From: Tessaracoccus caeni
Lineage (GTDB): Bacteria; Actinomycetota; Actinomycetes; Propionibacteriales; Propionibacteriaceae
Direction of reading: 5' to 3'
Assembly: GCF_029211185.1 (NCBI RefSeq)
Contig: NZ_JARGDO010000028.1
Span: 1 to 45,041 of the forward strand
Length of the DNA stretch: 45,041 nucleotides
Both the position numbers and the translations under genes were made by a program. The notes under the pieces were generated by a model. That model ran no database searches and was not told the DNA's origin. It worked only from the letters and a program-made list of their open reading frames with translations. Shown in pieces: positions 1-7,841 of this stretch (position 1 is its first letter; every line of letters begins with the position of its first letter).

Positions 1-127
1 AGACCTGCTGCGCCGACCAGCCCGTGAGCATGTCATCGAAGACCTGCTCCGCCGGACGCAGCAACGCCACGTTGCCCGCCCGCAACGCCGTCACCGATCC
101 GGCGCGGTTCCCGTCCTCGAAGTCCAC
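1..127 (-). CDS. Tyrosine-type site-specific integrase, N-terminal fragment (cut by window edge)
   Basis: Read on the minus strand from a GTG at 127, the frame is open to the window edge and gives about 42 residues, including the stretch FDDMLTGWSAQQ. I recognise this as the N-terminal arm of tyrosine recombinases from actinobacterial integrative elements, just before the SAM-like core-binding domain. The catalytic domain is outside the window, so the assignment rests on this short stretch and the mobile-element context. Such enzymes cut and join attachment sites. No good ribosome-binding site precedes the GTG, so the mRNA may be nearly leaderless. Two 13-bp dyad motifs lie 12-48 bp upstream and probably control the gene. 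It lies directly downstream of the cell-wall hydrolase gene, on the same strand. Confidence 0.6.
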   Translation of the reverse strand, partial: MDFEDGNRAGSVTALRAGNVALLRPAEQVFDDMLTGWSAQQV

Positions 128-134
128 TCCAACA

Positions 135-175
135 GTCTTACATCTAATGTATGAAAAGTACATCTAACGTAAGAC
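135..175. promoter_or_regulatory. Composite dyad with two 13-bp operator-like repeats upstream of the integrase
   Basis: The motif TACATCTAAYGTA occurs at 139-151 (with T) and 159-171 (with C), 20 bp apart, about two helical turns. Each copy is itself a dyad, TACAT-N3-AYGTA. The pair is enclosed by perfect 7-bp inverted arms, GTCTTAC at 135-141 and GTAAGAC at 169-175. The block lies just upstream of the integrase start, in A+T-rich sequence unlike its surroundings, so it probably overlaps the integrase promoter. The binding protein is not known from the sequence. Confidence 0.6.
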
Positions 176-279
176 TTGGTGCGTTTCCCCTGGTCAAGAG
201 CCGGGTTCAAGGCTCAGATCAGTGACCCCTGGTACCCTTGCCTGACCAGCGAATACGCACGATTCCGGCCGTCGCGGAT

Positions 280-292
280 TACATCTAACGTA
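280..292. promoter_or_regulatory. Third copy of the TACATCTAACGTA motif
   Basis: This copy is identical to the one at 159-171 and is extended to arms ATTAC/GTAAT at 279-294. It lies 121 bp from the second copy, just beyond the stop codon of the cell-wall hydrolase. The stretch 176-279 between copies holds no gene I can support. It contains a 5-bp stem (198-202 with 211-215) around the loop GGGTTCAA. A distant third site could allow looping, or the region could contain integrase arm-type sites. Confidence 0.5.
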
Positions 293-299
293 ATAATTG

Positions 300-1910
300 C
301 TAGTTCACCTTGACTGTGACGTGGAGGTGGTCGTAGTGGCCTCCGGTGATGGAGGCGGGGTCGTGCATGCCTCCGCCGTTGTACGGTCGCCAGCCGTCGG
401 AGTCGCGGGCGAGGGACCAGATTTGGCCTTGCCAGATCAGGTACTCGACGCCGAGCACGTCGGCGTTGTCCTTCATCCAGTTGGTGACCTTCCAGCCGGC
501 GTCGAGCTGTTCTGGGTTGGGTCGCTGGCCGATGCGGTTGCCGAAGGTGATGTCGCACGCCCTGCCGAGGGGATGCTCGGACTTGGTGCCGGGGCGCGGT
601 GAGTAGCAGCCCCAGCCGGTGTCGGGGAACGTGGCGAGGGTCTGCTGGTAGAGGTGGAGCAGGCGGGCGGTGATCTTGCCCGAGCTGGTGGGATCGTCGA
701 CGAGCCGGTCGGGGTCTCCATCGACACCGACCGGCGTCCCCGCAGTGGCGTTGTTGCAGGCAGCGGGTGATCCGCTGGTCGCCGTCGGCAGGTTCGCGGC
801 ACCGTGCTCGTTGAGCCAGGCGGCGGCGTCGATTGCCTCACCGTTCGTGCCGCCGGGCCGGACCTCGAAGTGCAGATGTGCGCCGGTGCTCATGCCCGAG
901 GAGCCGACATCGCCGATGTGCTGCCCGGCGCTCACCCGATCGCCGGGACGGACGTGGATGCCGCTTTGCCACATGTGTGCGTAAGCGGTCGCGACGGTCT
1001 TGCCGGCGATGGTGTGCTCGATGACGATGAGGCCGCCGTACCCGCCGGAGAACTCGGCGATGGTGACGGTGCCGTCCGCGGCGGCGAGGATCGGCGTGCC
1101 GTCGGGTGCGGCGAAGTCGGTGCCGGTGTGTATCTTTCGTTCGCCCGTGATCGGGTGCACCCGCATCCCGAACGGCGAGGACAGCACCCAGGTGCCCTCG
1201 GGCAGTGGGAATACCACCCGCGACGACGAGACCGCCGGGCCACCCACGCCAACCGGAGTGCTGCCGCCGTTGGTGAGGGCGGCGAGGATGCTGTCGGCGA
1301 CGGGCGCGTAGTTGCGGTAGCGGTCGGGGTAGGCGGAGACCTCGACGGCTTGGGCGGCTTCGCCGGGGTCCATCTGTTGCCAGCCGGGGATGTCGAGCAG
1401 GCCGCGTGGCGAGGGGTAGTTCGGTCCGGTCGGCCCGCCGAAGAACGCTCGGGCCTGGTACTGCGGGTCCATCAACTCTGCGACGGTGCCCCATCCTGAT
1501 TGGGGGCGCATCTGGAACAGGCCGAGGGAGTCGTGGTCGCCGCCGTTGCCGTCGTTCGGGTAGTTCGCCGACTCAGGGTATGCGCCGGTGTTGGTGAGCA
1601 TCCGCAGTGTGGACTCGGTGAGCGCGGCCATCAGCGCGATCTTGATTCCCGGGCGGCCCACGTCGGTGATGCCGTTGCCGACGGTGATGATCGTTGCCGC
1701 GTGCGTGAGCTGTTGACGATTCAGGGTGAAGGTCTCGCCGTTCGTGGTGGTCACGGTGAGCGAGTCCGGGATCGGGCCGAGGTTCGCGGTACCGGCAGGG
1801 GTGGCGCAGTAGGCGGCAGCGGGGTTCATCAGCACCCCGATGCCGAGGAGTGCGGCGGCGGGGGCGAAGAGCAGCAGCGCCAGGGCTGCGATGGCGGCTT
1901 TGCGGAACAC
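300..1910 (-). CDS. Three-domain peptidoglycan hydrolase (lysozyme-like + M23 + C-terminal HxH domain)
   Basis: A 536-residue secreted or membrane-anchored wall hydrolase that probably opens peptidoglycan for the mating channel. GTG at 1910 has GAAGAGG upstream and lies 14 bp after the preceding stop. Residues 5-30 form a hydrophobic anchor or signal. Residues about 70-215 look like a soluble lytic transglycosylase domain, with Glu99 as a candidate catalytic residue and GLFQMRP at 130-136. Residues 232-360 are an M23 LytM-type zinc endopeptidase, with His261, Asp265 and His345/His347 in HLHFE. The C-terminus has HPLGRACD and HYDHLHV, resembling an M15-like or ARB_07466-type carboxypeptidase fold. 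Three potential wall-cutting domains in one protein is more than the usual two. It is the last gene of the transfer operon seen here. Confidence 0.8.
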   Translation of the reverse strand: MFRKAAIAALALLLFAPAAALLGIGVLMNPAAAYCATPAGTANLGPIPDSLTVTTTNGETFTLNRQQLTHAATIITVGNGITDVGRPGIKIALMAALTESTLRMLTNTGAYPESANYPNDGNGGDHDSLGLFQMRPQSGWGTVAELMDPQYQARAFFGGPTGPNYPSPRGLLDIPGWQQMDPGEAAQAVEVSAYPDRYRNYAPVADSILAALTNGGSTPVGVGGPAVSSSRVVFPLPEGTWVLSSPFGMRVHPITGERKIHTGTDFAAPDGTPILAAADGTVTIAEFSGGYGGLIVIEHTIAGKTVATAYAHMWQSGIHVRPGDRVSAGQHIGDVGSSGMSTGAHLHFEVRPGGTNGEAIDAAAWLNEHGAANLPTATSGSPAACNNATAGTPVGVDGDPDRLVDDPTSSGKITARLLHLYQQTLATFPDTGWGCYSPRPGTKSEHPLGRACDITFGNRIGQRPNPEQLDAGWKVTNWMKDNADVLGVEYLIWQGQIWSLARDSDGWRPYNGGGMHDPASITGGHYDHLHVTVKVN

Positions 1911-1923
1911 GACGCCAACCTCT

Positions 1924-2616
1924 TCAGCGCAGCGGGTTGTCGAGTTGAGACAGCCGCAGCAGGTGGCAGGTCGGGTAGGTCGGTGCGCAGACGACGAACA
2001 CGGTGAACGCGACCGGATGCTCGCTGGTGACCGGTTGGCCGTTCCAGACTCCGGCACGGTGGCGGGTGCCCTCGATCGTTACGGCCGTCGTCCCTGCCGC
2101 GAGCTGCCCCGGCTGGGCCTGCGCTACCGCGTCGGCCCAGGCGGCGGGGACGTACGCGGTGTCGATGGTGAGGTGCTGGCGGGTGGCATACTGCCGCAGC
2201 TCGATCCAGGCGTCGCGGGTCGGCAGGTACGCGGCCACGTCGGAGGCCAGCCCGGCCTGTTCGTCTCCGCTGGGGTCACCGACCGTGAGGATCGCCGAGG
2301 TGTAGTCCAGCGGCCACAGCCCCGAAGCCGTGTCCCAGGCGAACAGCGTTGACGCGACGCCCCGAGCGAATGCCTCGGGATCGGCTGAGCGCGGAACCGC
2401 AGGAACCCCCGGCGGTCGCGGCGTGCTCGGTTCCACGGTCGGCGGTGCCGTGGTGACCGGGCCGGGCTCCGGGTCGGGATCGGTGCTGGTGCTGTTGCGT
2501 GGGCCAGTCAGGAGTCCGTAGACGCCGACCCCCGTGAGGAGCAGCAGGACGATACCGGCGGCGATGAGGGTGACGAGTCGGCGGCGGTTCCGGGTGTCAG
2601 TGGATGCAGGGCTCAT
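1924..2616 (-). CDS. Membrane-anchored conserved protein of the transfer operon
   Basis: A 230-residue protein that I do not recognise by name. It starts with a short charged cytoplasmic segment and a single transmembrane helix (about residues 16-37, rich in Leu, Ile and Val). A Pro/Thr-rich linker follows, then an extracytoplasmic domain rich in Ala, Thr and Trp. This layout matches small accessory proteins of actinobacterial conjugation clusters, where NTF2-like or TcpC-like extracytoplasmic domains are common, but I see no diagnostic motif. ATG at 2616 is preferred; an in-frame GTG at 2640 is possible, and neither has a strong ribosome-binding site. It ends 14 bp before the wall hydrolase start, so the two are probably co-translated. 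Confidence 0.6.
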   Translation of the reverse strand: MSPASTDTRNRRRLVTLIAAGIVLLLLTGVGVYGLLTGPRNSTSTDPDPEPGPVTTAPPTVEPSTPRPPGVPAVPRSADPEAFARGVASTLFAWDTASGLWPLDYTSAILTVGDPSGDEQAGLASDVAAYLPTRDAWIELRQYATRQHLTIDTAYVPAAWADAVAQAQPGQLAAGTTAVTIEGTRHRAGVWNGQPVTSEHPVAFTVFVVCAPTYPTCHLLRLSQLDNPLR

Positions 2617-2652
2617 GCCGAGCAGGTGCGCACCCCGCACCCACGCCGGCGG

Positions 2653-3654
2653 TCAGAGCGCGCGGAGGCGTGGCGGCTCCGCCGTGCCTTCGCGGGCGAC
2701 GCGGAGTGCGTCGGCGAACCGGACGGTGCCGTCGGTGGTGGCGAGGAAGTTCTCGAACTGCTCGTCGGTCAGTTCGGCGGCGAGGGTGTCGGTGTCGTAG
2801 TGGGTCCACCAGTTCGTCAGCTCGCCCCAGGTCTGGATGAACGCCCGGACCGGGTAGCGGACGGGCTGCCCTTCGTCGGTGACGACCGGAAGGGACCGAG
2901 GTGGGGTGCGCTTGCCCTTCTTGATCGACTTCGCCTGGGCCACGGCTGCTTCGGCGCGGGCGTGCAGCTCGGCCTCGCGCCGCTCCCGCGCGGTGGTATC
3001 GGCGTCGCGGATCGTTTGGTAGATCGGATGCACCGGGTCACCGGCCTCGATCCTTTCCAGTCCGGCGGCGGCCTCGGCGCGCAACGTCTCGGGCTGAGCG
3101 GGGTTGTTGGCGATGTCTTCGAGGTAGCCGATCTTCTCCAGCGTCGTGTGTGACGCACCGCCGGGAATCATCGCCGCCGCTTGCTCCCGGGTCTTCCCGA
3201 GTGGCCCGCTCGACGGTGGTGCAAAGTTTGCACCACCGTCGTTCCCCGGCTGGTTCTCGCTGCTGAACTGCGTGGCGGACTTCCGGCGGGCGGCGTCTTC
3301 GGCCATGACCTGCTTGATCTCGCGGTACAGGCCGGCGGCTTCGAGCTGTGTGTAGGGCTTGTGCAGCATGTTATCGTCCTGCTCGGCGAGGAGCTGCCCG
3401 AGCCGGTCAGACAGACCGCTGCGAACCCACACGTTGACGGTGCGCCAGCCGAGCATCTTGATCGCGGCGAGCCGTCGTGCCCCGCACACCAGCACGCCAT
3501 CGATGGTGATCGTGAGAGGTTGCAGCAGCCCGTCGCGCTCGATGGACGCGGCCAAGGCGTCGATGTCGCCGAGGTCGGCGCGGTGCCGGGTGCCGACGAG
3601 GATCGACTCGACGGTGCGGTCGAGCTGGATGCTGCCGATCTGTGGCTCGATCAC
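2653..3654 (-). CDS. ParB/Spo0J-like nuclease-fold DNA-binding protein
   Basis: A 333-residue protein with a ParB N-terminal domain. Residues about 25-65 contain DIDALAASIERDGLLQPL and GARRLAAIKMLGW, equivalent to the ParB box I/II region (GARR corresponds to the G-E-R-R box). A helical region follows, containing YTQLEAAGLYREI and a later HTH-like segment around TREQAAAMIPGGASHTTLEKI, as in ParB/plasmid KorB-type proteins. The C-terminal half is helical and charged. In integrative elements such proteins aid segregation or regulate transfer genes; I cannot tell which here. The GTG start overlaps the preceding gene's TGA (GTGA), which indicates translational coupling. No partner ParA is in the window. 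Confidence 0.75.
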   Translation of the reverse strand: MIEPQIGSIQLDRTVESILVGTRHRADLGDIDALAASIERDGLLQPLTITIDGVLVCGARRLAAIKMLGWRTVNVWVRSGLSDRLGQLLAEQDDNMLHKPYTQLEAAGLYREIKQVMAEDAARRKSATQFSSENQPGNDGGANFAPPSSGPLGKTREQAAAMIPGGASHTTLEKIGYLEDIANNPAQPETLRAEAAAGLERIEAGDPVHPIYQTIRDADTTARERREAELHARAEAAVAQAKSIKKGKRTPPRSLPVVTDEGQPVRYPVRAFIQTWGELTNWWTHYDTDTLAAELTDEQFENFLATTDGTVRFADALRVAREGTAEPPRLRAL

Positions 3655-4538
3655 GACGACTCACCGCCTCCACCACTCGGAGCGGCCAGTGCGAGCGCAA
3701 GGATCAGATCGTCGTCGCGGAGCAGCAGGTCGAGCGTTTCGCCCAGCAGCAGCCGGAGCAGGATGCCGCGACCGCTGCTGGTGGCCACGTAAGCCGGGTG
3801 CGGGTTCCCGAGCAGCGCCTTCAGCAGCGCGGCCCAGGAGCGGCGCGGCAGGTCGAGCAGTGCCCGCGCGTGCCGATCGCGGCGCAGTGCCTCGTAGGCG
3901 GACTGGCGGGTGCCAGCCTTCATCAACGCCCCGCAGACGTGCTCGACAGCGGCACGCGCCGTGTCGGTCGGCCAGTCGAGCAGGCACAGCATCGCGATGG
4001 CGTCCTCGGCCGCCGATCCAGCGGACATGCACGCTTGCGCTGACCCGAGACTGTCGCGCGGTTCCGGTTCGAGGTCGCTGGGACGAAGGTCGGTGGTGTG
4101 GAACGCGGGATGGTAGTCGGCCAGCGCGGTGTCGCGTTCGGAGAATCGTTCAGGGTCGTGGAACGCCGAGACGTGGGCGCGGCGGGCCTGGTGCACCGAG
4201 CAGAGCAGACCTTGAGCGCGTTCCTCGTAGACGCAGGTGATCCGCACGGCGTGGGTGATGATCGCCCACGGATCGTTGGCTTCACGGGTCGAGCGGTACT
4301 GCATCGCGTCGAACGCCGCCGTCACCGCTTCCCAGGTGTCGAGCCTGTGTTTCCTCGCGAGCGCGCGGTACTTGTCGGCGGCGAACTCCATCAGGTCGCG
4401 GGCCACCGGGTCGTGAACCCAGGCATCCTCGCCGCCCTCGGCGAGGCGATTGAGCAGGGCACGCAGGCCCTCGCCGGTGGTGAAGTCCTCAGCCCCGTCG
4501 GCCGTCTGCTCGGTGCTGGTGCTGGTTGGTCTGGTCAT
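3651..4538 (-). CDS. Conserved hypothetical protein of the element
   Basis: A 295-residue, mostly helical soluble protein that I do not recognise. It begins with a Thr/Ser-rich stretch, has no transmembrane segment, and ends in a Leu-rich helical tail (about residues 255-285) and a Gly/Ser run. The start at ATG 4538 is well supported by AGGAGGT about 8 bases upstream. It overlaps the downstream ParB-like gene by 4 bp. There is a 93-bp gap between it and the preceding small gene. Its position between a small basic protein and ParB suggests an element-maintenance role, but nothing in the sequence defines a function. Confidence 0.6.
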   Translation of the reverse strand: MTRPTSTSTEQTADGAEDFTTGEGLRALLNRLAEGGEDAWVHDPVARDLMEFAADKYRALARKHRLDTWEAVTAAFDAMQYRSTREANDPWAIITHAVRITCVYEERAQGLLCSVHQARRAHVSAFHDPERFSERDTALADYHPAFHTTDLRPSDLEPEPRDSLGSAQACMSAGSAAEDAIAMLCLLDWPTDTARAAVEHVCGALMKAGTRQSAYEALRRDRHARALLDLPRRSWAALLKALLGNPHPAYVATSSGRGILLRLLLGETLDLLLRDDDLILALALAAPSGGGGESS

Positions 4539-4631
4539 GGTGTCGGCACCTCCTGGCAGGCAGGTGCGCACTCGCTCCCACGAGCGCGTCCTGCATGCCG
4601 ATGCCGTCGCGACCATGACCTGTCACCGCCG

Positions 4632-5036
4632 TCAACTCATCGAGACCCCGGAGCGGGACACCTGCGACGAGGGCGCGGTGCTGCGCCCGAACGCCGAGAT
4701 CGGCGGCAACCGCCGGGCGCGGTCCCCGAGACGACGAACACCGGCACCGATGGGGGTGCGGGTGCGGCGAGCGAGTTCGGCCTGGAAGTCGAGGCCACGC
4801 CCGGCCGCGTGCGCCGAGTGCCGGGCGATCAGATCGGTGGGGCGCACCCACTCCACGCCGCAACCGCGTACGAGAGCGTGCTGCTTGTCGTCGCGGGCGA
4901 CCTGAGCGGCCCGCACCGCCTCCGGCGTGCTCGTCGCCTCGACGGGCTCGGGTCGCTCCCGCGGCTCCTCGGGCACCAGCCGTGCGGGATCGGGCCTCGC
5001 GGGATCGTTCTGTTGCGGGTTGTCGGTGGTGTTCAT
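4632..5036 (-). CDS. Small basic conserved protein of the transfer operon
   Basis: A 134-residue protein, Pro- and Asp-rich over the first 35 residues and Arg-rich afterwards, with no transmembrane helix. I do not recognise it. The start ATG at 5036 has an excellent ribosome-binding site (GGAGGAG) and overlaps the TGA of the upstream gene by 4 bp (ATGA), so this is a real coupled gene. The central segment, WVRPTDLIARHSAHAAGRG, may form helices. Similar short basic genes follow the DUF2637 gene in actinobacterial integrative elements; that context is remembered, not shown here. Confidence 0.65.
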   Translation of the reverse strand: MNTTDNPQQNDPARPDPARLVPEEPRERPEPVEATSTPEAVRAAQVARDDKQHALVRGCGVEWVRPTDLIARHSAHAAGRGLDFQAELARRTRTPIGAGVRRLGDRARRLPPISAFGRSTAPSSQVSRSGVSMS

Positions 5037-5692
5037 GGGGTCGTCTCCTCCCGCTCGTCGGCGGTGTCGGTGGTGTCAGTGAGGTGCGCGACGGCGAACC
5101 AGCGGCCCACGGTCGAGGGATGCACCCCGAGTTCGCGGGCAATCCGCTTGTTCGACCAACCCGCCTCCCGCAGCTCCCACCCCAGCGCCCGCCGATCCAC
5201 CACACCGTCCTCGCGACGGGTGAGTTCCGCCTCGCCAGACGGCAGCGCAGGCATCGACTCCGCAGCGGCGGCAAGTGCGGTGGCCGGGTCGGCGGTGCGG
5301 GTGAGGATCACGGTCAGGTGCGTGCTCGCCAGCAGCACGACGGGCGGCACCGCGGCGACCGAGGCGGCGAGCATCCGTGGCACGTCGGCGTCTGCGGCGA
5401 CGACGGCGTGAATGGCGTTCGCCGTCACCGAGACGAGGGCGCCGCCGACCAGCAGCGCCCACGGGTACCAGGCCGAGCGTTGCCCGGCGAGGGCGACGAC
5501 GGCGACCGTCGCGACGACGATGATGCCGTCCACGATCAGTGGCCACGCCCACGCCTGACCCGTCCCGATCCCGGAGCGAGCGGCCAGATCGGCCAGCGAC
5601 GTGAACGACAGCCAGAACGCCCCGGCGGCGATGAACACCGTCCCCGCGACCGCCGTCATCGCGGCCCAGCGCCGCCCGCCCGACTCGCGCAT
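5033..5692 (-). CDS. DUF2637-type membrane protein with C-terminal helix-turn-helix
   Basis: A 219-residue protein. Four hydrophobic segments lie roughly at residues 12-32, 45-65, 75-95 and 112-132, as in DUF2637 (SpdA-like) proteins of actinomycete plasmids and ICEs, which are linked to plasmid spread. The last third is soluble and ends in a convincing HTH, WSNKRIARELGVHPSTVGRW, near residues 183-202. The protein is therefore a membrane-tethered putative DNA binder. The start at 5692 is chosen because its ATG overlaps the upstream stop (TGATG), with GGGAGGG a little upstream. An upstream in-frame ATG at 5749 would overlap the previous gene by 58 bp and is less likely. Confidence 0.7.
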   Translation of the reverse strand: MRESGGRRWAAMTAVAGTVFIAAGAFWLSFTSLADLAARSGIGTGQAWAWPLIVDGIIVVATVAVVALAGQRSAWYPWALLVGGALVSVTANAIHAVVAADADVPRMLAASVAAVPPVVLLASTHLTVILTRTADPATALAAAAESMPALPSGEAELTRREDGVVDRRALGWELREAGWSNKRIARELGVHPSTVGRWFAVAHLTDTTDTADEREETTP

Positions 5693-6624
5693 CACCGCCC
5701 AGCCCTCCCAAGCGCTGCGGACGATGGGCTCGCCGAGCGACCGAACCATCGCTCCGCGCTCTGCGTCCGGTCGATGGACGTGGCTCCGGATGCGGGCTGG
5801 GTGGCTCGGTAGGCGGAGCGCACGGTCGTGGTGATCTCGCGATCGCCCAGACCCGCCGACTGGGCCGCAGCACCCAGCGCATCGAGCGCGTCGGAGGGCG
5901 AGACGCCGTTCTCTGCGAGGCGGCACGCGGCCCAGAACAGGCCCCGGTTCCGCTCGCCCTCACCCCGCCCTGCGACCCACGCCGCCAACCGCTTCCCATC
6001 CACGACCATCGCGGTGCCCTCGGCGCGTGGTGGGACGACGGGGCGCGGGTCCAGGAAGTCCCGCAGCCGGGCCGCGTCCACCGTGCCGACCGAGTGCGCC
6101 GCGATGTCGGCGACCTCGTAACGCCTCACGTTGCCGTCGATGATGCGCCGGGAGGGCGGGGCGATGATGTAGCCGCCGTCGCCCCGGAAATCGACACCCA
6201 CGTCGGCTGCCTGCCACGACCGCTGCTCCCTGCCCGGGGTCGCCGGGAAGTACACGTGCGCGCCACCGGTGGGTGTGCGCACGAGCAGACCCGCGCCATC
6301 GACGAGCCCCGCGTCGGTGGCCCGCTGGTACGCCACGCGGCCGTCGCGGGGGCCGTGGACATCGACATCGACGACGACCACGCCCGATGCCGCGCCGGTC
6401 GGGATGCCGATGTTCGCGTTCGGTGTGCGCGACCACCACGCGGCAACCTGTTCCGGGTCGCTGCTCGCGTCGAGGAACCCACGGCGGGTCAGCGGACGCT
6501 TCCCCTCGACCAGGCACGGGAACACGGGCACGCCAGCCGCCGCGAGACTCCGAGCCGCTACCGCGAGGTGTGGTGAGCGATCCACGCGAATGAGCGCCGC
6601 CAGGACATCGAATGGCTCGGGCAT
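5692..6624 (-). CDS. Bifunctional primase/polymerase (Prim-Pol) domain protein
   Basis: A 310-residue Prim-Pol protein of the archaeo-eukaryotic primase fold, typical of plasmids and ICEs, where it primes synthesis on transferred single strands. Conserved features include GVPVFPCLVEGKRP near residue 30, a metal-binding acidic cluster VVVVDVDVHGP at about 85-95, and GDGGYIIAPPSRR near 150. The C-terminal region with NRGLFWAACRLAENG resembles the helical domain that follows Prim-Pol in element-encoded primases. No helicase domain is attached, so the protein is shorter than full Prim-Pol-helicase replication proteins. Start ATG 6624 overlaps the ArdC stop (TGATG), and the downstream DUF2637 gene is coupled in the same way. 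Confidence 0.8.
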   Translation of the reverse strand: MPEPFDVLAALIRVDRSPHLAVAARSLAAAGVPVFPCLVEGKRPLTRRGFLDASSDPEQVAAWWSRTPNANIGIPTGAASGVVVVDVDVHGPRDGRVAYQRATDAGLVDGAGLLVRTPTGGAHVYFPATPGREQRSWQAADVGVDFRGDGGYIIAPPSRRIIDGNVRRYEVADIAAHSVGTVDAARLRDFLDPRPVVPPRAEGTAMVVDGKRLAAWVAGRGEGERNRGLFWAACRLAENGVSPSDALDALGAAAQSAGLGDREITTTVRSAYRATQPASGATSIDRTQSAERWFGRSASPSSAALGRAGR

Positions 6625-7697
6625 CACAGCCCCCGCCCTGCCAGCGCCGACACCGGCGCAGCACGCGGACGATCCGCCTCCACCGCAGGCGTGCGGGAGG
6701 TGCGCGGACTGGGGGTGTCGCGTTCGAGGCCGGGCGGGGTGCCGTCGCCGACTTGGAGCGTGTCGAGCTGGTCGAGGATCGCCAGCGCGGTCTTCCGCAC
6801 TCGCTCGCCGGTGGCCTGTACTACCTGGACGGGCTCTTGGCCGTCCACGCGGGCGGCCCAGGTTGAGACGTACGGGATCGTGTACCCGGCGGTATCCATG
6901 CCGTGCGCCGCACCGATCATCAACGCTACGGACTCGGCTTCGACCTCGCGGATGCCGCGATGCTGCCGCGCCTCCTCATCGTCGGGATCGTGCATCACCA
7001 CATGCGCCAGCTCGTGCGCGAGCGTCTTGACCTGCGCGGCAGGGTCCATGTTCTCCCGCACCGCGACCGTGCGAGCCTGGTAGTCGGTCATGCCGTTCGC
7101 GCCGGAGATCATCCCCTCGTGCGGCACCCGCAGCACCTCGAACCCCGCGACGCGAATCTGCCCGGACAGCCCCTCCCACAACCCCGACGGCGCTTCACCT
7201 TCCAGCAGCGCCGGAGCGGGCGGCACCGGCAACGGTTCGCCCTCGGTCTGGGACGCATCCCACACGTAGGCCGGCCGCGCACCGACCATGCGCGAGCGCA
7301 CCACCTCGCCGGCCTTCGGCTTCTCCCGCGGGCCGAGCCGTCGCCACGAGCCCGCGTCGGCAGGGGTCGCAGTGGCGAACCGGCCCGTCACCGGCGCGAA
7401 GATCATGTACCCCGGCTGGCCCTTCATCACCTGCCGCCCGAGCCCCTGCCACTGCCGGTACCCGGCGACCAGGGTGGGGAAGGGCTCGGGCACGCGGCCT
7501 GCCTCGAACGCGGCCTCGTGCTGCACCCAGATCAGCATCGTGTTGTTGAACGACCGCGACCGGAACCGGGCCGCGAAGGCGAGCGCCTGCCGCCAGTCGT
7601 CACCCGAGACCAGCGACTCGACCGCGCCGGTCAGCTTCTCGTGCAGCTCGTCGAGCTTCGCTTCCCTTGCCGCGCGGGCGTCCTCGTTCGATGCCAT
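6624..7697 (-). CDS. ArdC-like antirestriction protein (ssDNA-binding + zincin)
   Basis: A 357-residue protein from ATG 7697. The N-terminal half matches the ArdC N-terminal ssDNA-binding domain (DUF1738), including SFNNTMLIWVQ and the region around GYRQWQGLGRQVMKGQ. The C-terminal half is a zinc metallopeptidase-like domain with HELAHVVMH near residue 243 and a downstream EVEAES glutamate. ArdC proteins coat incoming transfer DNA and protect it from host restriction. It is the first gene of the minus-strand transfer operon. A second in-frame ATG at 7796 has an even stronger ribosome-binding site (AAGGAGGTG) and would add 33 residues; 7697 has its own GAGGAG and matches the family's usual beginning. 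The four palindromic operators lie upstream. Confidence 0.8.
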   Translation of the reverse strand: MASNEDARAAREAKLDELHEKLTGAVESLVSGDDWRQALAFAARFRSRSFNNTMLIWVQHEAAFEAGRVPEPFPTLVAGYRQWQGLGRQVMKGQPGYMIFAPVTGRFATATPADAGSWRRLGPREKPKAGEVVRSRMVGARPAYVWDASQTEGEPLPVPPAPALLEGEAPSGLWEGLSGQIRVAGFEVLRVPHEGMISGANGMTDYQARTVAVRENMDPAAQVKTLAHELAHVVMHDPDDEEARQHRGIREVEAESVALMIGAAHGMDTAGYTIPYVSTWAARVDGQEPVQVVQATGERVRKTALAILDQLDTLQVGDGTPPGLERDTPSPRTSRTPAVEADRPRAAPVSALAGRGL

Positions 7698-7841
7698 GCT
7701 CCGGACTCCTCTTCGGCGGGCCGCGCCAAGTTTGCGCGCGGCGGTACACCTGGCAGGTAGGCGCGAACACCCGCGCCCGGACCGTGAGCTGGACATCGTT
7801 CACCTCCTTGAGGCAGCCCGACCCGAGACCGGCACCGAGGA

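Noticed and set aside
198..215. tRNA T-arm-like hairpin (GAGCC, loop GGGTTCAA, GGCTC)
   Set aside because: The loop has 8 instead of 7 bases and no acceptor, anticodon or D-arm surrounds it; it might be part of an attachment site, but nothing shows that.
214..300. Short minus-strand peptide after the wall hydrolase stop
   Set aside because: No acceptable start codon or ribosome-binding site; the stretch contains an operator-like repeat instead.
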